From NCBI RefSeq assembly GCF_900102535.1, contig NZ_FNBP01000003.1:256754-320753 (forward strand): DNA of 64,000 nucleotides, in the 5' to 3' direction. The DNA is from Sulfitobacter delicatus (GTDB lineage Bacteria; Pseudomonadota; Alphaproteobacteria; Rhodobacterales; Rhodobacteraceae). Every line of letters begins with the position of its first letter. Within the stretch, counting starts at the first letter, position 1. The position numbers and the translations under genes are program-made. This document shows, piece after piece, positions 24,505 to 33,700 of this stretch. The notes beneath the pieces were generated by a model that ran no database searches, had not been told where the DNA came from, and saw only the letters and a list, made by a program, of their open reading frames with translations.

Positions 24505-25338
24505 ATGGACTGGCTGACCGAAAACAAGATCCCCGTGGCTGATGTGGCCGAACGCGCGCTGGATTGGCTGCAAATCAACGGGGCGTGGTTCTTTGACGGG
24601 CTGTCCGAGGCCATGGAATGGCTGATCGACGCGATCCTCTGGGTGCTGCAAACCCCGCATCCGCTGATCATCATTGCGGTCTTTGCTGCGATCACATTCG
24701 CCATTCAGCGCAACTGGAAGACCGTGGCCTTCGTGGTGCTGGGCTTCCTGTTCATCCTCAACCAAGATTATTGGGAAGAGACCACTGAAAGCCTGACGCT
24801 GGTGCTTTCGGCCTGTGTGGTCTGCATGGGGCTGGGCGTGCCGATTGGCATCGCGGTGGCGCATCGGCCTAAGCTCTATGCGTTGGTCGCGCCGGTTTTG
24901 GACCTGATGCAGACGCTGCCGACCTTTGTGTATCTGATCCCCGCCATTGTGTTTTTCGGCATCGGCATGGTGCCGGGCCTGATCGCCACGGTGATCTTCG
25001 TGCTGCCCGCGCCGATCCGGCTGACGCAGCTGGGCATTTCCTCGACCCCCAAGGCGCTGCTTGAAGCCGCGCAGGCCTTTGGCGCCAAGCCGCGCCAGAC
25101 GCTTTGGAAGATCGAACTGCCCTATGCGCTGCCGCAGATCATGACCGGTTTGAACCAGACCATCATGCTGTCGCTGTCAATGGTGGTGATCGCCGCACTT
25201 GTGGGCGCAGACGGCTTGGGCGTGCCGGTGGTGCGCGCCTTGAACCAAGTCAATACGGGCTTGGGATTTGAATCCGGGTTGGTGATCGTCGTCGTGGCGA
25301 TCATGCTCGACCGTATCCTGCGGGTGGGGCGGAAATGA
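24505..25338 (+). CDS. choW: Choline ABC transporter permease
   Basis: A 277-residue permease with six or more membrane helices and the binding-protein-dependent EAA loop (EAAQAFGAKPRQTLWKIELPYALP, about 190-213). The proline/betaine ProW subfamily features MQTLPTFVYLIPAIVFFGIG and LSMVVIAALVGADGLG are clear. Its stop overlaps the choV start by four bases. Confidence 0.92.
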   Translation: MDWLTENKIPVADVAERALDWLQINGAWFFDGLSEAMEWLIDAILWVLQTPHPLIIIAVFAAITFAIQRNWKTVAFVVLGFLFILNQDYWEETTESLTLVLSACVVCMGLGVPIGIAVAHRPKLYALVAPVLDLMQTLPTFVYLIPAIVFFGIGMVPGLIATVIFVLPAPIRLTQLGISSTPKALLEAAQAFGAKPRQTLWKIELPYALPQIMTGLNQTIMLSLSMVVIAALVGADGLGVPVVRALNQVNTGLGFESGLVIVVVAIMLDRILRVGRK

Positions 25339-26354
25339 CTAAAGCAGTAGAATTCGACAATGTGTCCATCGTCTTTGGCGACAAGCCAGAGAAGGCCCTG
25401 CCGTTGATGGACGAAGGCCAGAGCCGCGCCGAGATTGAATCGGCGACGGGGCAGGTGCTGGGTGTGCATGATTGCTCGCTGAGCGTTGAGAGCGGCGAGA
25501 TCCTAGTGTTGATGGGGCTGTCGGGCTCGGGCAAGTCCACGCTGCTGCGCGCGGTGAACGGGCTCAACCCGATGGTGCGCGGCACCGTGCATGTCCACGC
25601 TGCGGACTGGACCTGTGACGTGCATGCAAGCAGCGCCGCCGAGTTGCGGCAGGTGCGGCGGGAATGTGTGTCGATGGTGTTCCAGCAGTTCGGTCTGCTG
25701 CCGTGGCGGACGGTGCGCGACAATGTGGCGCTTGGGTTGGAGCTTTCCAATGTACCGAAAGCCGAGCGGTTGGAACGTGCGGATCGACAGTTGGCGCTGG
25801 TGGGGCTGAGCGATTGGGCTGACCGCAAGGTGGGTGAGTTGTCGGGCGGGATGCAGCAGCGCGTTGGTCTGGCGCGCGCCTTTGCCACCGAAGCGCCGAT
25901 CTTGCTGATGGACGAGCCGTTCTCCGCGCTTGATCCGCTGATCCGGACGCGGTTGCAGGATGAATTGCTCGACCTTCAGCGCGAGTTGAACCGCACGATC
26001 ATCTTTGTGAGCCATGACCTTGACGAAGCGTTCAAACTCGGCGGGCGGATCGCGATTATGGAGGGCGGGCGCATCGTGCAAATCGGCACCCCGCGTGAGA
26101 TTTTCTCGAACCCGGCGTCGGACTATGTGGCGGAGTTCGTGGCCAATATGAACCCGCTTGAGGTGTTGACCGCCCGGGACGTGATGGGGCCGGTTGATGG
26201 CGTTGGTACGCAGGGCGAGACCGCAGCGGAAAGCCCGGTGCGTGATCTGATGGACCGGCTGCGCGGGCCGGATGCGGCGATTGCTGTGATGGAAGACGGT
26301 GCACAGATCGGCACGGTCACGGCGCATAGTATTGTGGATCGGTTGAAGGCTTAA
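25335..26354 (+). CDS. choV: Choline ABC transporter ATP-binding protein
   Basis: A 339-residue ATPase: Walker A GLSGSGKST (about 61-69), Q-loop VFQQFGLLPW, signature LSGGMQQRVG, Walker B ILLMDEPFSALDPL, and switch His in FVSHDLDEA. The C-terminal extension (about 265-339) is a CBS-like regulatory remnant, as in ChoV/ProV. An N-terminal insert before the Walker A (DKPEKALPLMDEGQSRAEIE) is characteristic of the choline subfamily. It converges on cueR. Confidence 0.93.
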   Translation: MTKAVEFDNVSIVFGDKPEKALPLMDEGQSRAEIESATGQVLGVHDCSLSVESGEILVLMGLSGSGKSTLLRAVNGLNPMVRGTVHVHAADWTCDVHASSAAELRQVRRECVSMVFQQFGLLPWRTVRDNVALGLELSNVPKAERLERADRQLALVGLSDWADRKVGELSGGMQQRVGLARAFATEAPILLMDEPFSALDPLIRTRLQDELLDLQRELNRTIIFVSHDLDEAFKLGGRIAIMEGGRIVQIGTPREIFSNPASDYVAEFVANMNPLEVLTARDVMGPVDGVGTQGETAAESPVRDLMDRLRGPDAAIAVMEDGAQIGTVTAHSIVDRLKA

Positions 26355-26357
26355 ATC

Positions 26358-26432
26358 GACACTCCGAAAGTGTCCCGCCCGGCGGCACGCCGGGCAGCGC
26401 CGACCCGCCCCCCAGGGGCGGCGCTTTCTGCG
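26358..26432. terminator. Hairpin cluster between choV and cueR
   Basis: The convergent gap holds three stems: GACACT / AGTGTC (26358-26374), GCCCGGCG-gca-CGCCGGGC (26377-26395), and a CGCCCC / GGGGCG stem just after 26405. It could stop transcription from both sides. No strong T-tract is visible. Confidence 0.55.
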
Positions 26433-26470
26433 CCACCCCGCGGGTCTGCGCTGCCCTTCGTGGTTGACAG

Positions 26471-26875
26471 CTAGCGTTGCTCCGCAGCGGTCTCCGTCCC
26501 CAGCGTCTTCAGAATCGGGCAATCTGGCCGATCATCCCCCGCACAATCCCGCACCAAAGTGCTCAGCGTATCGCGCATCTCTTGCAGGTCGCGAATCTTA
26601 GCCTCGATCTGCGCCAGATGATCCTTCGCAATCGCCCGAACATCGGCACTGGCCCGGTTGCTATCCTCCCAAAGCGCCAGCAGGTTGCGGCAATCCTCGA
26701 TGCTGAACCCCAGCGTCCTCGCCCGCCCAAGAAAGGCGAGCTTGTGCATCTCGCTCTCTCGAAAGGCGCGGTAGCCATTGGTATCGCGCAGCGGTTTGAC
26801 CAGCCCGATATCCTCATAGTAACGGATGGTTTTCGGCGGCAGGCCAGTGCGTTCTGCAACTTCTCCGATGTTCAT
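26471..26875 (-). CDS. cueR: Cu(I)-responsive MerR-family regulator CueR
   Basis: A 134-residue MerR protein. The N-terminal winged helix (MNIGEVAERTGLPPKTIRYYEDIGLV) is followed by a dimerisation helix and the metal loop Cys111-x7-Cys119 (CAGDDRPDC), the CueR spacing for Cu+/Ag+. It starts nine bases after the copA stop on the same strand, so it is co-transcribed with its target and would act back on its own promoter. Confidence 0.92.
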   Translation of the reverse strand: MNIGEVAERTGLPPKTIRYYEDIGLVKPLRDTNGYRAFRESEMHKLAFLGRARTLGFSIEDCRNLLALWEDSNRASADVRAIAKDHLAQIEAKIRDLQEMRDTLSTLVRDCAGDDRPDCPILKTLGTETAAEQR

Positions 26876-26884
26876 GCGACGCTC

Positions 26885-29389
26885 CTATTCTGCTGCCACG
26901 GGCACTGCGGCCCGGGCAGATTGGGTCTCAGCCGTCTCCGCCAGCGGCGGGGTGATCCAGCGCAGGCGCAGCGCGTTGCTGAGGACAAAGACGCTCGACA
27001 AGGCCATGGCCCCCGCCGCCAGCGCGGGCGACAGCAACCAGCCGGTAAGCGGATAAAAGGCGCCCGCCGCCACCGGGATCAGCAGCACGTTGTAGCCAAA
27101 GGCCCAAAACAGGTTCTGCTGGATATTGCGCATGCTGCGTTGACTCACGTCGATGGCATTCACCACGCCGCGCAGGTCGCCGGACATCAGCACCACATCT
27201 GCCGCCTCAATCGCGACATCCGTGCCGGTGCCGATGGCGAGGCCGACATCCGCCTGCGCCAGCGCCGGGGCGTCGTTAATGCCGTCGCCGACAAAGGCCA
27301 CTGGGCCAGCTTCCGCCTTCAGCGTGTCGATGGCAGCGACTTTGCCGTCTGGCAGCACCTCGGCCACCACCCGGTCGATCCCAAGCCGTGCGGCGATGGC
27401 GTCTGCCGTGCCTTGATTGTCGCCCGTAATCATCGCGACCTTGAGGCCAAGATCATGCAGGGCGGCAATGGCCTCTGGCGTGCCGGGTTTGACCGGGTCG
27501 GCCACGGCGATCACGGCGGCAAGCTTGCCATCTATGGCGGCATAGAGCGGCGTCTTGCCCGCCGTGCCGTAGTCCGCGCCAATTTGCGCTGCATCACCAA
27601 GGGCGAGGCCATCGCGGGTCATCAGTCGGTCGGCCCCCACGCTCACCCGATGCCCCGCCACCATCGCGCTGACGCCATAGCCGGTGTGGGACTGAAAATC
27701 GGTGATCTCTGTCGGGACATTGCCCGCCCGTTCGGCCCGTCGCAAAATCGCCTGCGCAATGGGGTGTTCCGAGCGCGCCTCAACCGCGCCGATAAGCGGC
27801 AGCACCTCGTCTTCGGTAAAGCCGTTCAGCAGCGTGAGGTCAGTCAACTCCGGCTGGCCTTTGGTCAGCGTGCCGGTCTTGTCCAACGCCACGGTCTTTA
27901 CGTCATGCAAGGTCTGAAGCGCGTCGCCTTGCCGGAACAGCACCCCAAGCTGCGCCGCGCGGCCCGTGCCCACCATAATGGAGGTCGGCGTGGCCAGCCC
28001 CATGGCACAGGGGCAGGCAATAATCAGCACCGCGACCCCGGCGACGAGCGCGTGGCTCAGCGACGGGCCAAAGGCCAGCCAGACGCCAAAGGTCACCAAT
28101 GCCACGGCGATCACCGCGGGGACGAACCACAGGGTGATACGGTTCACCAAGTCCTGAATGGGCAGCTTCGCGCCTTGTGCCTCTTCGACCATGCGGATGA
28201 TCTGCGCGAGCATCGTGTCGCCGCCGACTTTGGTGGCGCGGAAGGTGAGGCTGCCGGTGCCATTGACCGTGCCGCCGACAACTTCGGTGCCTTCGACCTT
28301 CTCAACCGGCACCGGCTCGCCGGTTATCATGCTTTCATCGACATAGGACCGGCCCGAAGCCACGACCCCATCGGTGGCGATTTTTTCGCCCGGGCGCAGG
28401 TGGATGATGTCGCCCGCGACGATCTCCTCTACCGGTAGTTCGACCACCGCCCCCTCACGTTCCACCCGAGCGCTGCGGGCGCGCAGGCCGATCAGCTTGG
28501 CAATCGCCGCCCCCGTCCGGCCCTTGGCGCGGGCCTCAAGGAAACGGCCCAAGAGGATCAGCGTCACGATCACCGCGGCGGCTTCGAAATAGACCACCCG
28601 GCTGCCTTCGGGCAGCACAGAGGGTGCAAATAGCGCAGTGACCGAGAAGAGCCACGCCGCGCCAGAGCCAAGCGCCACCAGCGAGTTCATATCTGGCGCG
28701 CCTTTGAGCAGGGCAGGGAGGCCCTTAAGGTAGAACTGTCGTCCCGGCCCGATCAGGACCAGCGTGGTAAGGACAAACTGCAAGAGCCAAGACGTCTCTG
28801 TCCCGATGGTCGCCGTCACCCAGTGGTGAAAGGCGGGGATCAGATGGCCGCCCATCTCCAAGATAAAAACGGGCAGGGTGAGCGCGGCAGCGATAAGGGT
28901 TTTGCGTTTCAGATGTGTCGCTTCGGCCTCCTTACGCGCCGTTGCGTCCTCTGCGGCTGCATCCCCGGCATCAAGCGTTGCGGGATAGCCTGCCTGAGCC
29001 GCGGCGGCCTGCAGCGCGCTCAGCACGTCGGGGTGGTCCAAAGCCTGCACCTGCGCCTCTTCCGTGGCGAGGTTCACTGACGCCGAGACCACGCCCGGCA
29101 CATTGGCCAAGGCCCGCTCCACACGGCCCACACAGGAAGCGCAACTCATATTGGCGATGCGCAAGCGATGCGTGACCAACCGCGCGGGGTAGCCCGCCTG
29201 GGCCATGGCCTCGACCATCTGCAGTGTATCCACGTCAGCGTCTGTGGTGACTTTCACGCTTTCCGTGGCGAGATTGACCTGGGCTTTGCGCACGCCCTCA
29301 ACGCCGCCCAGCACCTTTTCCACCCGTCCAACACAGGACGCGCAACTCATGTTTTCGACACCGAATGTCAGCGAAATCTGATCGTCCAT
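26885..29389 (-). CDS. copA: Cu(I)-exporting P1B-type ATPase CopA
   Basis: An 834-residue copper pump with two N-terminal heavy-metal domains, each with MSCASC (Cys16/Cys19 and Cys83/Cys86). The eight-helix P1B core has the metal-site motif Cys459-Pro-Cys461 (IACPCAMG), phosphorylation Asp503 (DKTGTLT), SEHPIA, TGDN and GDGINDAP. It exports Cu+ from the cytoplasm to the periplasm. It is transcribed from a CueR-type promoter and followed by cueR in an operon. Confidence 0.96.
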   Translation of the reverse strand: MDDQISLTFGVENMSCASCVGRVEKVLGGVEGVRKAQVNLATESVKVTTDADVDTLQMVEAMAQAGYPARLVTHRLRIANMSCASCVGRVERALANVPGVVSASVNLATEEAQVQALDHPDVLSALQAAAAQAGYPATLDAGDAAAEDATARKEAEATHLKRKTLIAAALTLPVFILEMGGHLIPAFHHWVTATIGTETSWLLQFVLTTLVLIGPGRQFYLKGLPALLKGAPDMNSLVALGSGAAWLFSVTALFAPSVLPEGSRVVYFEAAAVIVTLILLGRFLEARAKGRTGAAIAKLIGLRARSARVEREGAVVELPVEEIVAGDIIHLRPGEKIATDGVVASGRSYVDESMITGEPVPVEKVEGTEVVGGTVNGTGSLTFRATKVGGDTMLAQIIRMVEEAQGAKLPIQDLVNRITLWFVPAVIAVALVTFGVWLAFGPSLSHALVAGVAVLIIACPCAMGLATPTSIMVGTGRAAQLGVLFRQGDALQTLHDVKTVALDKTGTLTKGQPELTDLTLLNGFTEDEVLPLIGAVEARSEHPIAQAILRRAERAGNVPTEITDFQSHTGYGVSAMVAGHRVSVGADRLMTRDGLALGDAAQIGADYGTAGKTPLYAAIDGKLAAVIAVADPVKPGTPEAIAALHDLGLKVAMITGDNQGTADAIAARLGIDRVVAEVLPDGKVAAIDTLKAEAGPVAFVGDGINDAPALAQADVGLAIGTGTDVAIEAADVVLMSGDLRGVVNAIDVSQRSMRNIQQNLFWAFGYNVLLIPVAAGAFYPLTGWLLSPALAAGAMALSSVFVLSNALRLRWITPPLAETAETQSARAAVPVAAE

Positions 29390-29417
29390 TTCCGGCCCTC
29401 TGGTTCAAGTTGCTCCT

Positions 29418-29448
29418 CATATGGGGCTTCCAGTCACTGGAGGGTCAA
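29418..29448 (-). promoter_or_regulatory. CueR-type copA promoter
   Basis: On the reverse strand -35 TTGACC (29448-29443), a 19-base spacer containing the dyad CTCCAG / CTGGAA, and -10 CATATG (29423-29418). The stretched 19-base spacer and the dyad position are diagnostic of MerR-family activation and match known CueR promoters. Confidence 0.85.
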
Positions 29449-29536
29449 GGGGTATCGGCGGAAAACTTGTCACGCACATTGCCACGTGAATGCGCTCAAA
29501 GGCCCGGCACGGTCGTATTACATGATGAGATGAAAG

Positions 29537-29612
29537 TGGTGCCCCCACACGGACTCGAACCGCGGACCTACTGATTACAAATCAGTTGCTCTACCAGCTG
29601 AGCTATAGGGGC
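29537..29612 (-). tRNA. tRNA-Thr (anticodon TGT)
   Basis: A 76-base cloverleaf on the reverse strand: acceptor GCCCCTA pairing with TGGGGGC plus encoded CCA, D-arm AGCTCAGCTGGTAGAGC, anticodon stem-loop CTGATTTGTAATCAG with TGT in the loop, and T-arm GGTTCGAACC. It decodes ACA and by wobble other threonine codons. Confidence 0.95.
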
Positions 29613-29739
29613 ACTGAGGGCTCATTTAGAGAAAGCGCGCGGGGGGTGCAAGAGGAGAAATGCGTCTTTCTTTGGGATTTTACACTGGCATCCAGAGCGG
29701 CTATTTACCCTTAAGGATTTGATAGTTGATCGGAATATC

Positions 29740-30615
29740 ATGCAGCTCGTTTTGCATACTGGCGTTCATTTTACCGAAGACGAGCGGCTGCTGAAATGTC
29801 TGCTGCGCAATCAGGATGATTTCGCCAGCCGGGGAATCAAAGTGCCGGGGCCGAGCACCTATCGCAACCTGTTCCGGGACACGCTGAACGCGATGCACAA
29901 GACGGCCCCCTCGGAGGTTGCGCGCGATGTGCTGCTGGATGCGATTCTCGATGATGGCTCCGCCGAGCGGGTGATTTTGTCGGACGCGAATTTCTTCCGC
30001 TCGCCCGCCACGGCCTTGCAGCAGGGGATGCTCTATTCAGCGGCGCCCGTTCGGATGATGCGCATGGCGCAGCTGTTTCCAGACGATGACATCAGCATCT
30101 TCATGGCGATCCGCAACCCGGCTTCGTTGGTGCCGGTGCTGTTTGAAAAGGCCGCCGATCAGTCTCCCGATGCTTTTTGGGGCGATCGGGATCCGGAGGA
30201 TTTGCGTTGGTCCGAGACCATCCGCCTGCTGCGCGAGACCGCGCCGGAGATTCCGGTCACGGTCTGGTGCAATGAAGATGCACCGCTCATCTGGGCGCAG
30301 GTGATCCGCGATATGGCGGGTCTTACGCAGGATACCAAAATCAAAGGCGGCTTTGATCTGCTACATTCGATCATGTCGGCGGAGGGCATGCAGCGCTTCC
30401 GCGGCTATCTTGACACGCACCCCGATATGTCCGAGGCGCAAAAGCGCCGGGTGATCACGGCCTTTCTTGATAAATTCGCGCTGGAAGAAGAGATCGAAGA
30501 AGAAATCGACATGCCCGGTTGGACCGAGGAACTGGTCGAGGAGATGACCGCGATCTATGACGCGGATGTCGAAGTCATCCGCGCCATTCCCGGGGTCACG
30601 CTGATCACGCCTTAG
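29740..30615 (+). CDS. Conserved protein of unknown function, sulfotransferase-like
   Basis: A 291-residue soluble protein with no signal peptide. The opening MQLVLHTGVHFTEDERLLKCLLRN resembles the first strand and loop of sulfotransferases (LHxGxHKTGT), but the PAPS-binding lysine and TGT are replaced by FTEDE. A later segment, ISIFMAIRNPASLVPVLFE, resembles the 3'-phosphate-binding RxP region. The C-terminal 60 residues are acidic. I infer a degenerate or altered sulfotransferase fold and assign no activity. The ATG at 29740 was preferred over a TTG at 29719. Its stop overlaps that of the convergent decarboxylase by three bases. Confidence 0.6.
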   Translation: MQLVLHTGVHFTEDERLLKCLLRNQDDFASRGIKVPGPSTYRNLFRDTLNAMHKTAPSEVARDVLLDAILDDGSAERVILSDANFFRSPATALQQGMLYSAAPVRMMRMAQLFPDDDISIFMAIRNPASLVPVLFEKAADQSPDAFWGDRDPEDLRWSETIRLLRETAPEIPVTVWCNEDAPLIWAQVIRDMAGLTQDTKIKGGFDLLHSIMSAEGMQRFRGYLDTHPDMSEAQKRRVITAFLDKFALEEEIEEEIDMPGWTEELVEEMTAIYDADVEVIRAIPGVTLITP

Positions 30616-32018
30616 GGCGCAGCGAGTTCGGTGATGACGTCATATGCCATCGCCACATCTTCGGCGGTGGCGGTGAAAGCGCCTGCTTGAAAGCGGATCA
30701 CCAAGTTCCCGTCAATGCGGGTTTGCGTGAGGTAGATGCGCCCGTCGGTGTTGATCCGGTTCACGAGGTCTTGGTTATGCGCATCGAGGTCATGCACCCC
30801 GGCAGGCGCGTGGCGAAAGGTGAAGAGCGACAGCATCGGCGCGGTCACGATCTCGAAATTTGCCGTATCATCCAACCGCGCGGCGAGGTCCTGCGCCCAT
30901 GTCACATGGTTGCGGATCATCTCGCGCAGACCCTCCAGTCCGTGCGCCCGGATCAGGAACCATAGTTTCAGCGCCCGGAAGCGACGGCCTAGCGGGACCG
31001 ACCATTCGGAGTAGTTCACGATCCCATCCGCACCGTGGGTCTTGAGGTATTCCGGCTGGATCGCCAGCGTGCGCACCAAATCTTCGGGGTCGCGCAGGAA
31101 ATGCGTGGTGCAATCAAACTGCGCGCCCAGCCATTTATGCGGGTTCAGCACAACGGAATCGGCACGCTCCACCCCGGCCCAGAGGGTGCGAAACTCGGGG
31201 CAGATCATCGCAGAACCGGCCCAAGCGGCGTCCACATGGATATAAAGCCCCTCGGCCTCGGCCACATCCATCACGGCGGCGATGTCATCGCTGGCCCCGG
31301 CGCTGGTGCCACCGGTGCAGGCAATGATCCCGGCGGGCAGGTGGCCCGCGGCGCGGTCAGCGGCAATTGCGGCGCGCAGGGCCGTTGCATCCATCGCACG
31401 GTTTGGGCCTTGGGTGGGGATGCGGATCAGATTGTCTTCGCCGATCCCCGCGATCCAGATCGCCCGGTCGATGGAGGTATGCACCTCGGCTGAGCAATAG
31501 ACCCGCATTTGCGGTTGGCCCGCCAAGCCCGCTTTGTTGCCCTGCCACGCCAAAGCCCGCTCGCGCATGGTCAGCACGGCGCAGAGCGTGGCGGAACTGG
31601 CGCTGTCTTGGATCACACCGGTAAAGCCATCCGGCAGGCCCACCGCCTGACGCATCCAGTCGCAAACCCGCGTTTCCAACTCGGTCGCGGCGGGCGAGGT
31701 CTGCCACAGCATACATTGCGCCGCGATGGCCGAGACGAAGTATTCCGCCAGCACTGACACGGGGGCGGCATTGGCCGGGAAATAGGCAAAGAAGCGGGGG
31801 TGCTGCCAATGGGTCATGCCCGGCATGATGGTCTGCTCAAAATCGTCAAAGATTGCCTGCATCGCCTCGGCGCTTTCCGGTGGCGTGGAGGGCAGGGCGG
31901 ACAGGACGGCCCCCGGCGATACCTGCGCGCGTACGGGACGGTTGCGCAGACCTGCGTGGTAATCGGCAGCCCAATCAGCGGCGCGGCGGCCCCAGTGGCG
32001 GAAGTCTTCCCAATTCAT
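30612..32018 (-). CDS. Pyridoxal phosphate-dependent group II (aromatic-L-amino-acid) decarboxylase
   Basis: A 468-residue fold-type I PLP enzyme of the DOPA/tryptophan decarboxylase family. Signatures: HPRFFAYFPANAAPVSVLAE in the N-terminal domain, SASSATLCAV, HVDAAWAGSAMICPEF, and NPHKW with Lys295 as the Schiff-base residue. The family decarboxylates aromatic amino acids to amines. The exact substrate is unproven; tryptophan, tyrosine or kynurenine are options given the nearby tryptophan pathway. It is divergent from the HpaR-like regulator across 175 bases in which I see no clear operator. Confidence 0.85.
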   Translation of the reverse strand: MNWEDFRHWGRRAADWAADYHAGLRNRPVRAQVSPGAVLSALPSTPPESAEAMQAIFDDFEQTIMPGMTHWQHPRFFAYFPANAAPVSVLAEYFVSAIAAQCMLWQTSPAATELETRVCDWMRQAVGLPDGFTGVIQDSASSATLCAVLTMRERALAWQGNKAGLAGQPQMRVYCSAEVHTSIDRAIWIAGIGEDNLIRIPTQGPNRAMDATALRAAIAADRAAGHLPAGIIACTGGTSAGASDDIAAVMDVAEAEGLYIHVDAAWAGSAMICPEFRTLWAGVERADSVVLNPHKWLGAQFDCTTHFLRDPEDLVRTLAIQPEYLKTHGADGIVNYSEWSVPLGRRFRALKLWFLIRAHGLEGLREMIRNHVTWAQDLAARLDDTANFEIVTAPMLSLFTFRHAPAGVHDLDAHNQDLVNRINTDGRIYLTQTRIDGNLVIRFQAGAFTATAEDVAMAYDVITELAAP

Positions 32019-32193
32019 CGCAGGTCCCCGGCACAGTTCATCCTCGGCGTGTAACGCATCTTATTCCCTCTCCCTGATCCCGGTGCCTGCATCTGCTCTT
32101 CAAGAAACGGCGCGCAGCGGCTATGCTGTTGTGACCGCTCCACAATCGGAACGGTGTTCGACTTGGTAAGTAGCGATCAGGAGCCCGTCAAGA

Positions 32194-32652
32194 ATGGCCA
32201 CCCAACCCCCTCTGCGCCGCACGGCCCGTACCCTGCCGATTGCCCTTTTGCGCGCACGCGAACGGGTGATGGGTCCGATCCGCGAAATCCTCAACGAAAG
32301 CGGGATTTCCGAGCAGAAGTACCGGGTGATCCGGGTCTTGGACGAGGCCGGACCGATGGAGCAGACGGCGCTGGCCAATGCCTCCTGCCTCCTTCTGCCC
32401 AGCCTTACGCGCATGTTGCGTGCGATGGAGGAAGAAGGGCTGCTCACCCGTGCAAGTGATCCCAATGACGGGCGTAAGTCCATCGTAACGGTGACCGACG
32501 CAGGGCAGCAGATTCTGCAGGATCATGCGGATGACGCTGCCGCCCTCTTTGCCGATCTTGACGAACGCTTTGGCAAAGAGCGGATGGAAAAGCTTCTAGA
32601 TATGCTCGAAGACCTCGTGGCCCTGGATATGCGCGAAAAGGGCGAGCGCTAG
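32194..32652 (+). CDS. MarR-family regulator, HpaR-like
   Basis: A 152-residue winged-helix protein with the MarR core LTRMLRAMEEEGLLTRASDPNDGRKSIVTVTDAG (wing at about 85-100). The N-terminal LRRTARTLPIALLRARERVM matches the HpaR subfamily, which controls homoprotocatechuate degradation. No hpa genes are nearby, so the target may be the divergent decarboxylase. AGGAG precedes the ATG. Its stop shares CTAG with the convergent DgoK-like gene. Confidence 0.78.
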   Translation: MATQPPLRRTARTLPIALLRARERVMGPIREILNESGISEQKYRVIRVLDEAGPMEQTALANASCLLLPSLTRMLRAMEEEGLLTRASDPNDGRKSIVTVTDAGQQILQDHADDAAALFADLDERFGKERMEKLLDMLEDLVALDMREKGER

Positions 32653-33521
32653 TCCGCCTTACCCCGGCGTACCGCGCAAATGCCAGCCAGCGCCATACGC
32701 TTGGCGTCAGCCTGCGTTGCGGGGGCGCCCTGCTGCGCTAAAGCCCGCATATACAAAGACGCTTCCGCCTCTGGCCCAATCACCGCCAAAGTCTGCCCCA
32801 GCCAATAGGCCCGTGCTGCTGCCAGTTCAGCGCCAATCAGCGTCCCTGCCAACCGCGCCTGCGCGGTGGGGCCGGGCATCTCCCCAAGGGCGCGGTCCGC
32901 GCGCAAGGAGGCCAGTCGTCCGGCCAAGCGCTCGGGGCGCGAGAGCCCGTCGCTTAAGGCTTCGTCAAAGGCTGTGTCATCAAGTGCTGTGTCTTTGGGG
33001 GCAGGGCCCTCGGCGCCGAGTATTGCGATCAACTCACCCGTCAGGAAGCTCTGAAAGCTGACCACTTCGCCCGCGCTGATCTGCGCCCAAACTGATGTTG
33101 CACCGGGCAGGCAGATCACGCCGTCCCAGTCCTTATTCAGACTAAGGAACCCGGCGATCCGGGTCTCGGCACCTTGCAGTAAGCCGCTCGGCTCGCGTTG
33201 GCGCAGTCCGGGGATGATCTGAAGATCAAAACTCTCGGTCTTCACCGCCACCGTGTCAGGCGCAATCGCGTCGCAGGGCACGGGGCGCGGGGTCGCTTCG
33301 GACCATGTGACGGGCAGGCCGGCAACAAAGACTGGCAGGCGGCGGGGTACTTGCAAGTCGGCAGTGAGGCTGGACAGGGCGTCGATGAAACTCTCAAGAC
33401 TGTCGACCGAGGCTGCACCTTCACAACTGTCCAAGACTGCGCTGCCCTGCATCGCCCAGACTGACAAATGACCGTCGAGCCATTCCACAGCCAACCAATC
33501 CGCTTGTGCCGCCTCCGCCAT
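32649..33521 (-). CDS. DgoK-like (2-dehydro-3-deoxygalactonokinase family) protein, divergent
   Basis: A 290-residue protein matching the DgoK family over its length: IIPGLRQREPSGLLQGAETRIAGF, DGVICLPGATSVWAQI and FLTGELIAILG correspond to conserved family blocks. The N-terminal phosphate-binding motif, normally DWGTSxxR, reads VEWLDGHLS here, so the ATP-binding aspartate and the GT are missing. No DgoA aldolase or sugar-acid genes are adjacent. It may be inactive or repurposed. The ATG at 33521 was chosen; a 12-residue extension to 33557 is possible. Confidence 0.7.
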   Translation of the reverse strand: MAEAAQADWLAVEWLDGHLSVWAMQGSAVLDSCEGAASVDSLESFIDALSSLTADLQVPRRLPVFVAGLPVTWSEATPRPVPCDAIAPDTVAVKTESFDLQIIPGLRQREPSGLLQGAETRIAGFLSLNKDWDGVICLPGATSVWAQISAGEVVSFQSFLTGELIAILGAEGPAPKDTALDDTAFDEALSDGLSRPERLAGRLASLRADRALGEMPGPTAQARLAGTLIGAELAAARAYWLGQTLAVIGPEAEASLYMRALAQQGAPATQADAKRMALAGICAVRRGKAD

Positions 33522-33619
33522 TGCGTTGCCTTTCTGCGTTGAACTCCAAGGAGGCATAGGCTTTGAGGCTCAGAACTTCAATCCGCCGCTAGCCGGATCT
33601 CGCTGCTGCGCGGCATTGC

Positions 33620-33631
33620 TTTAAGCCTAAA
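33620..33631. promoter_or_regulatory. Candidate MarR-type operator before the aminobenzoyl-CoA operon
   Basis: Imperfect palindrome TTTAAGCCTAAA (10 of 12 positions symmetric) in the AT-rich part of the 179-base gap before the monooxygenase gene, next to AAATATTTAT, which could supply a -10. It could be read by the MarR protein encoded at 36717. Weak evidence. Confidence 0.3.
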
Positions 33632-33700
33632 ATATTTATCCTTGAACGAAAAGCCGACTCACCATACGCTCCCTCCAAACCGAACCAGAAGGGATTTTCG

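Noticed and set aside
26477-28438. Long open frame (653 codons) antisense to cueR and copA
   Set aside because: Arg/Gln/His-rich shadow of the copA codons, crossing the copA-cueR junction, with no ribosome site or homology.
29537-29612. tRNA-Thr as an attachment site for an integrated element
   Set aside because: No integrase, no second copy of the tRNA 3' end and no change in base composition are visible near it.
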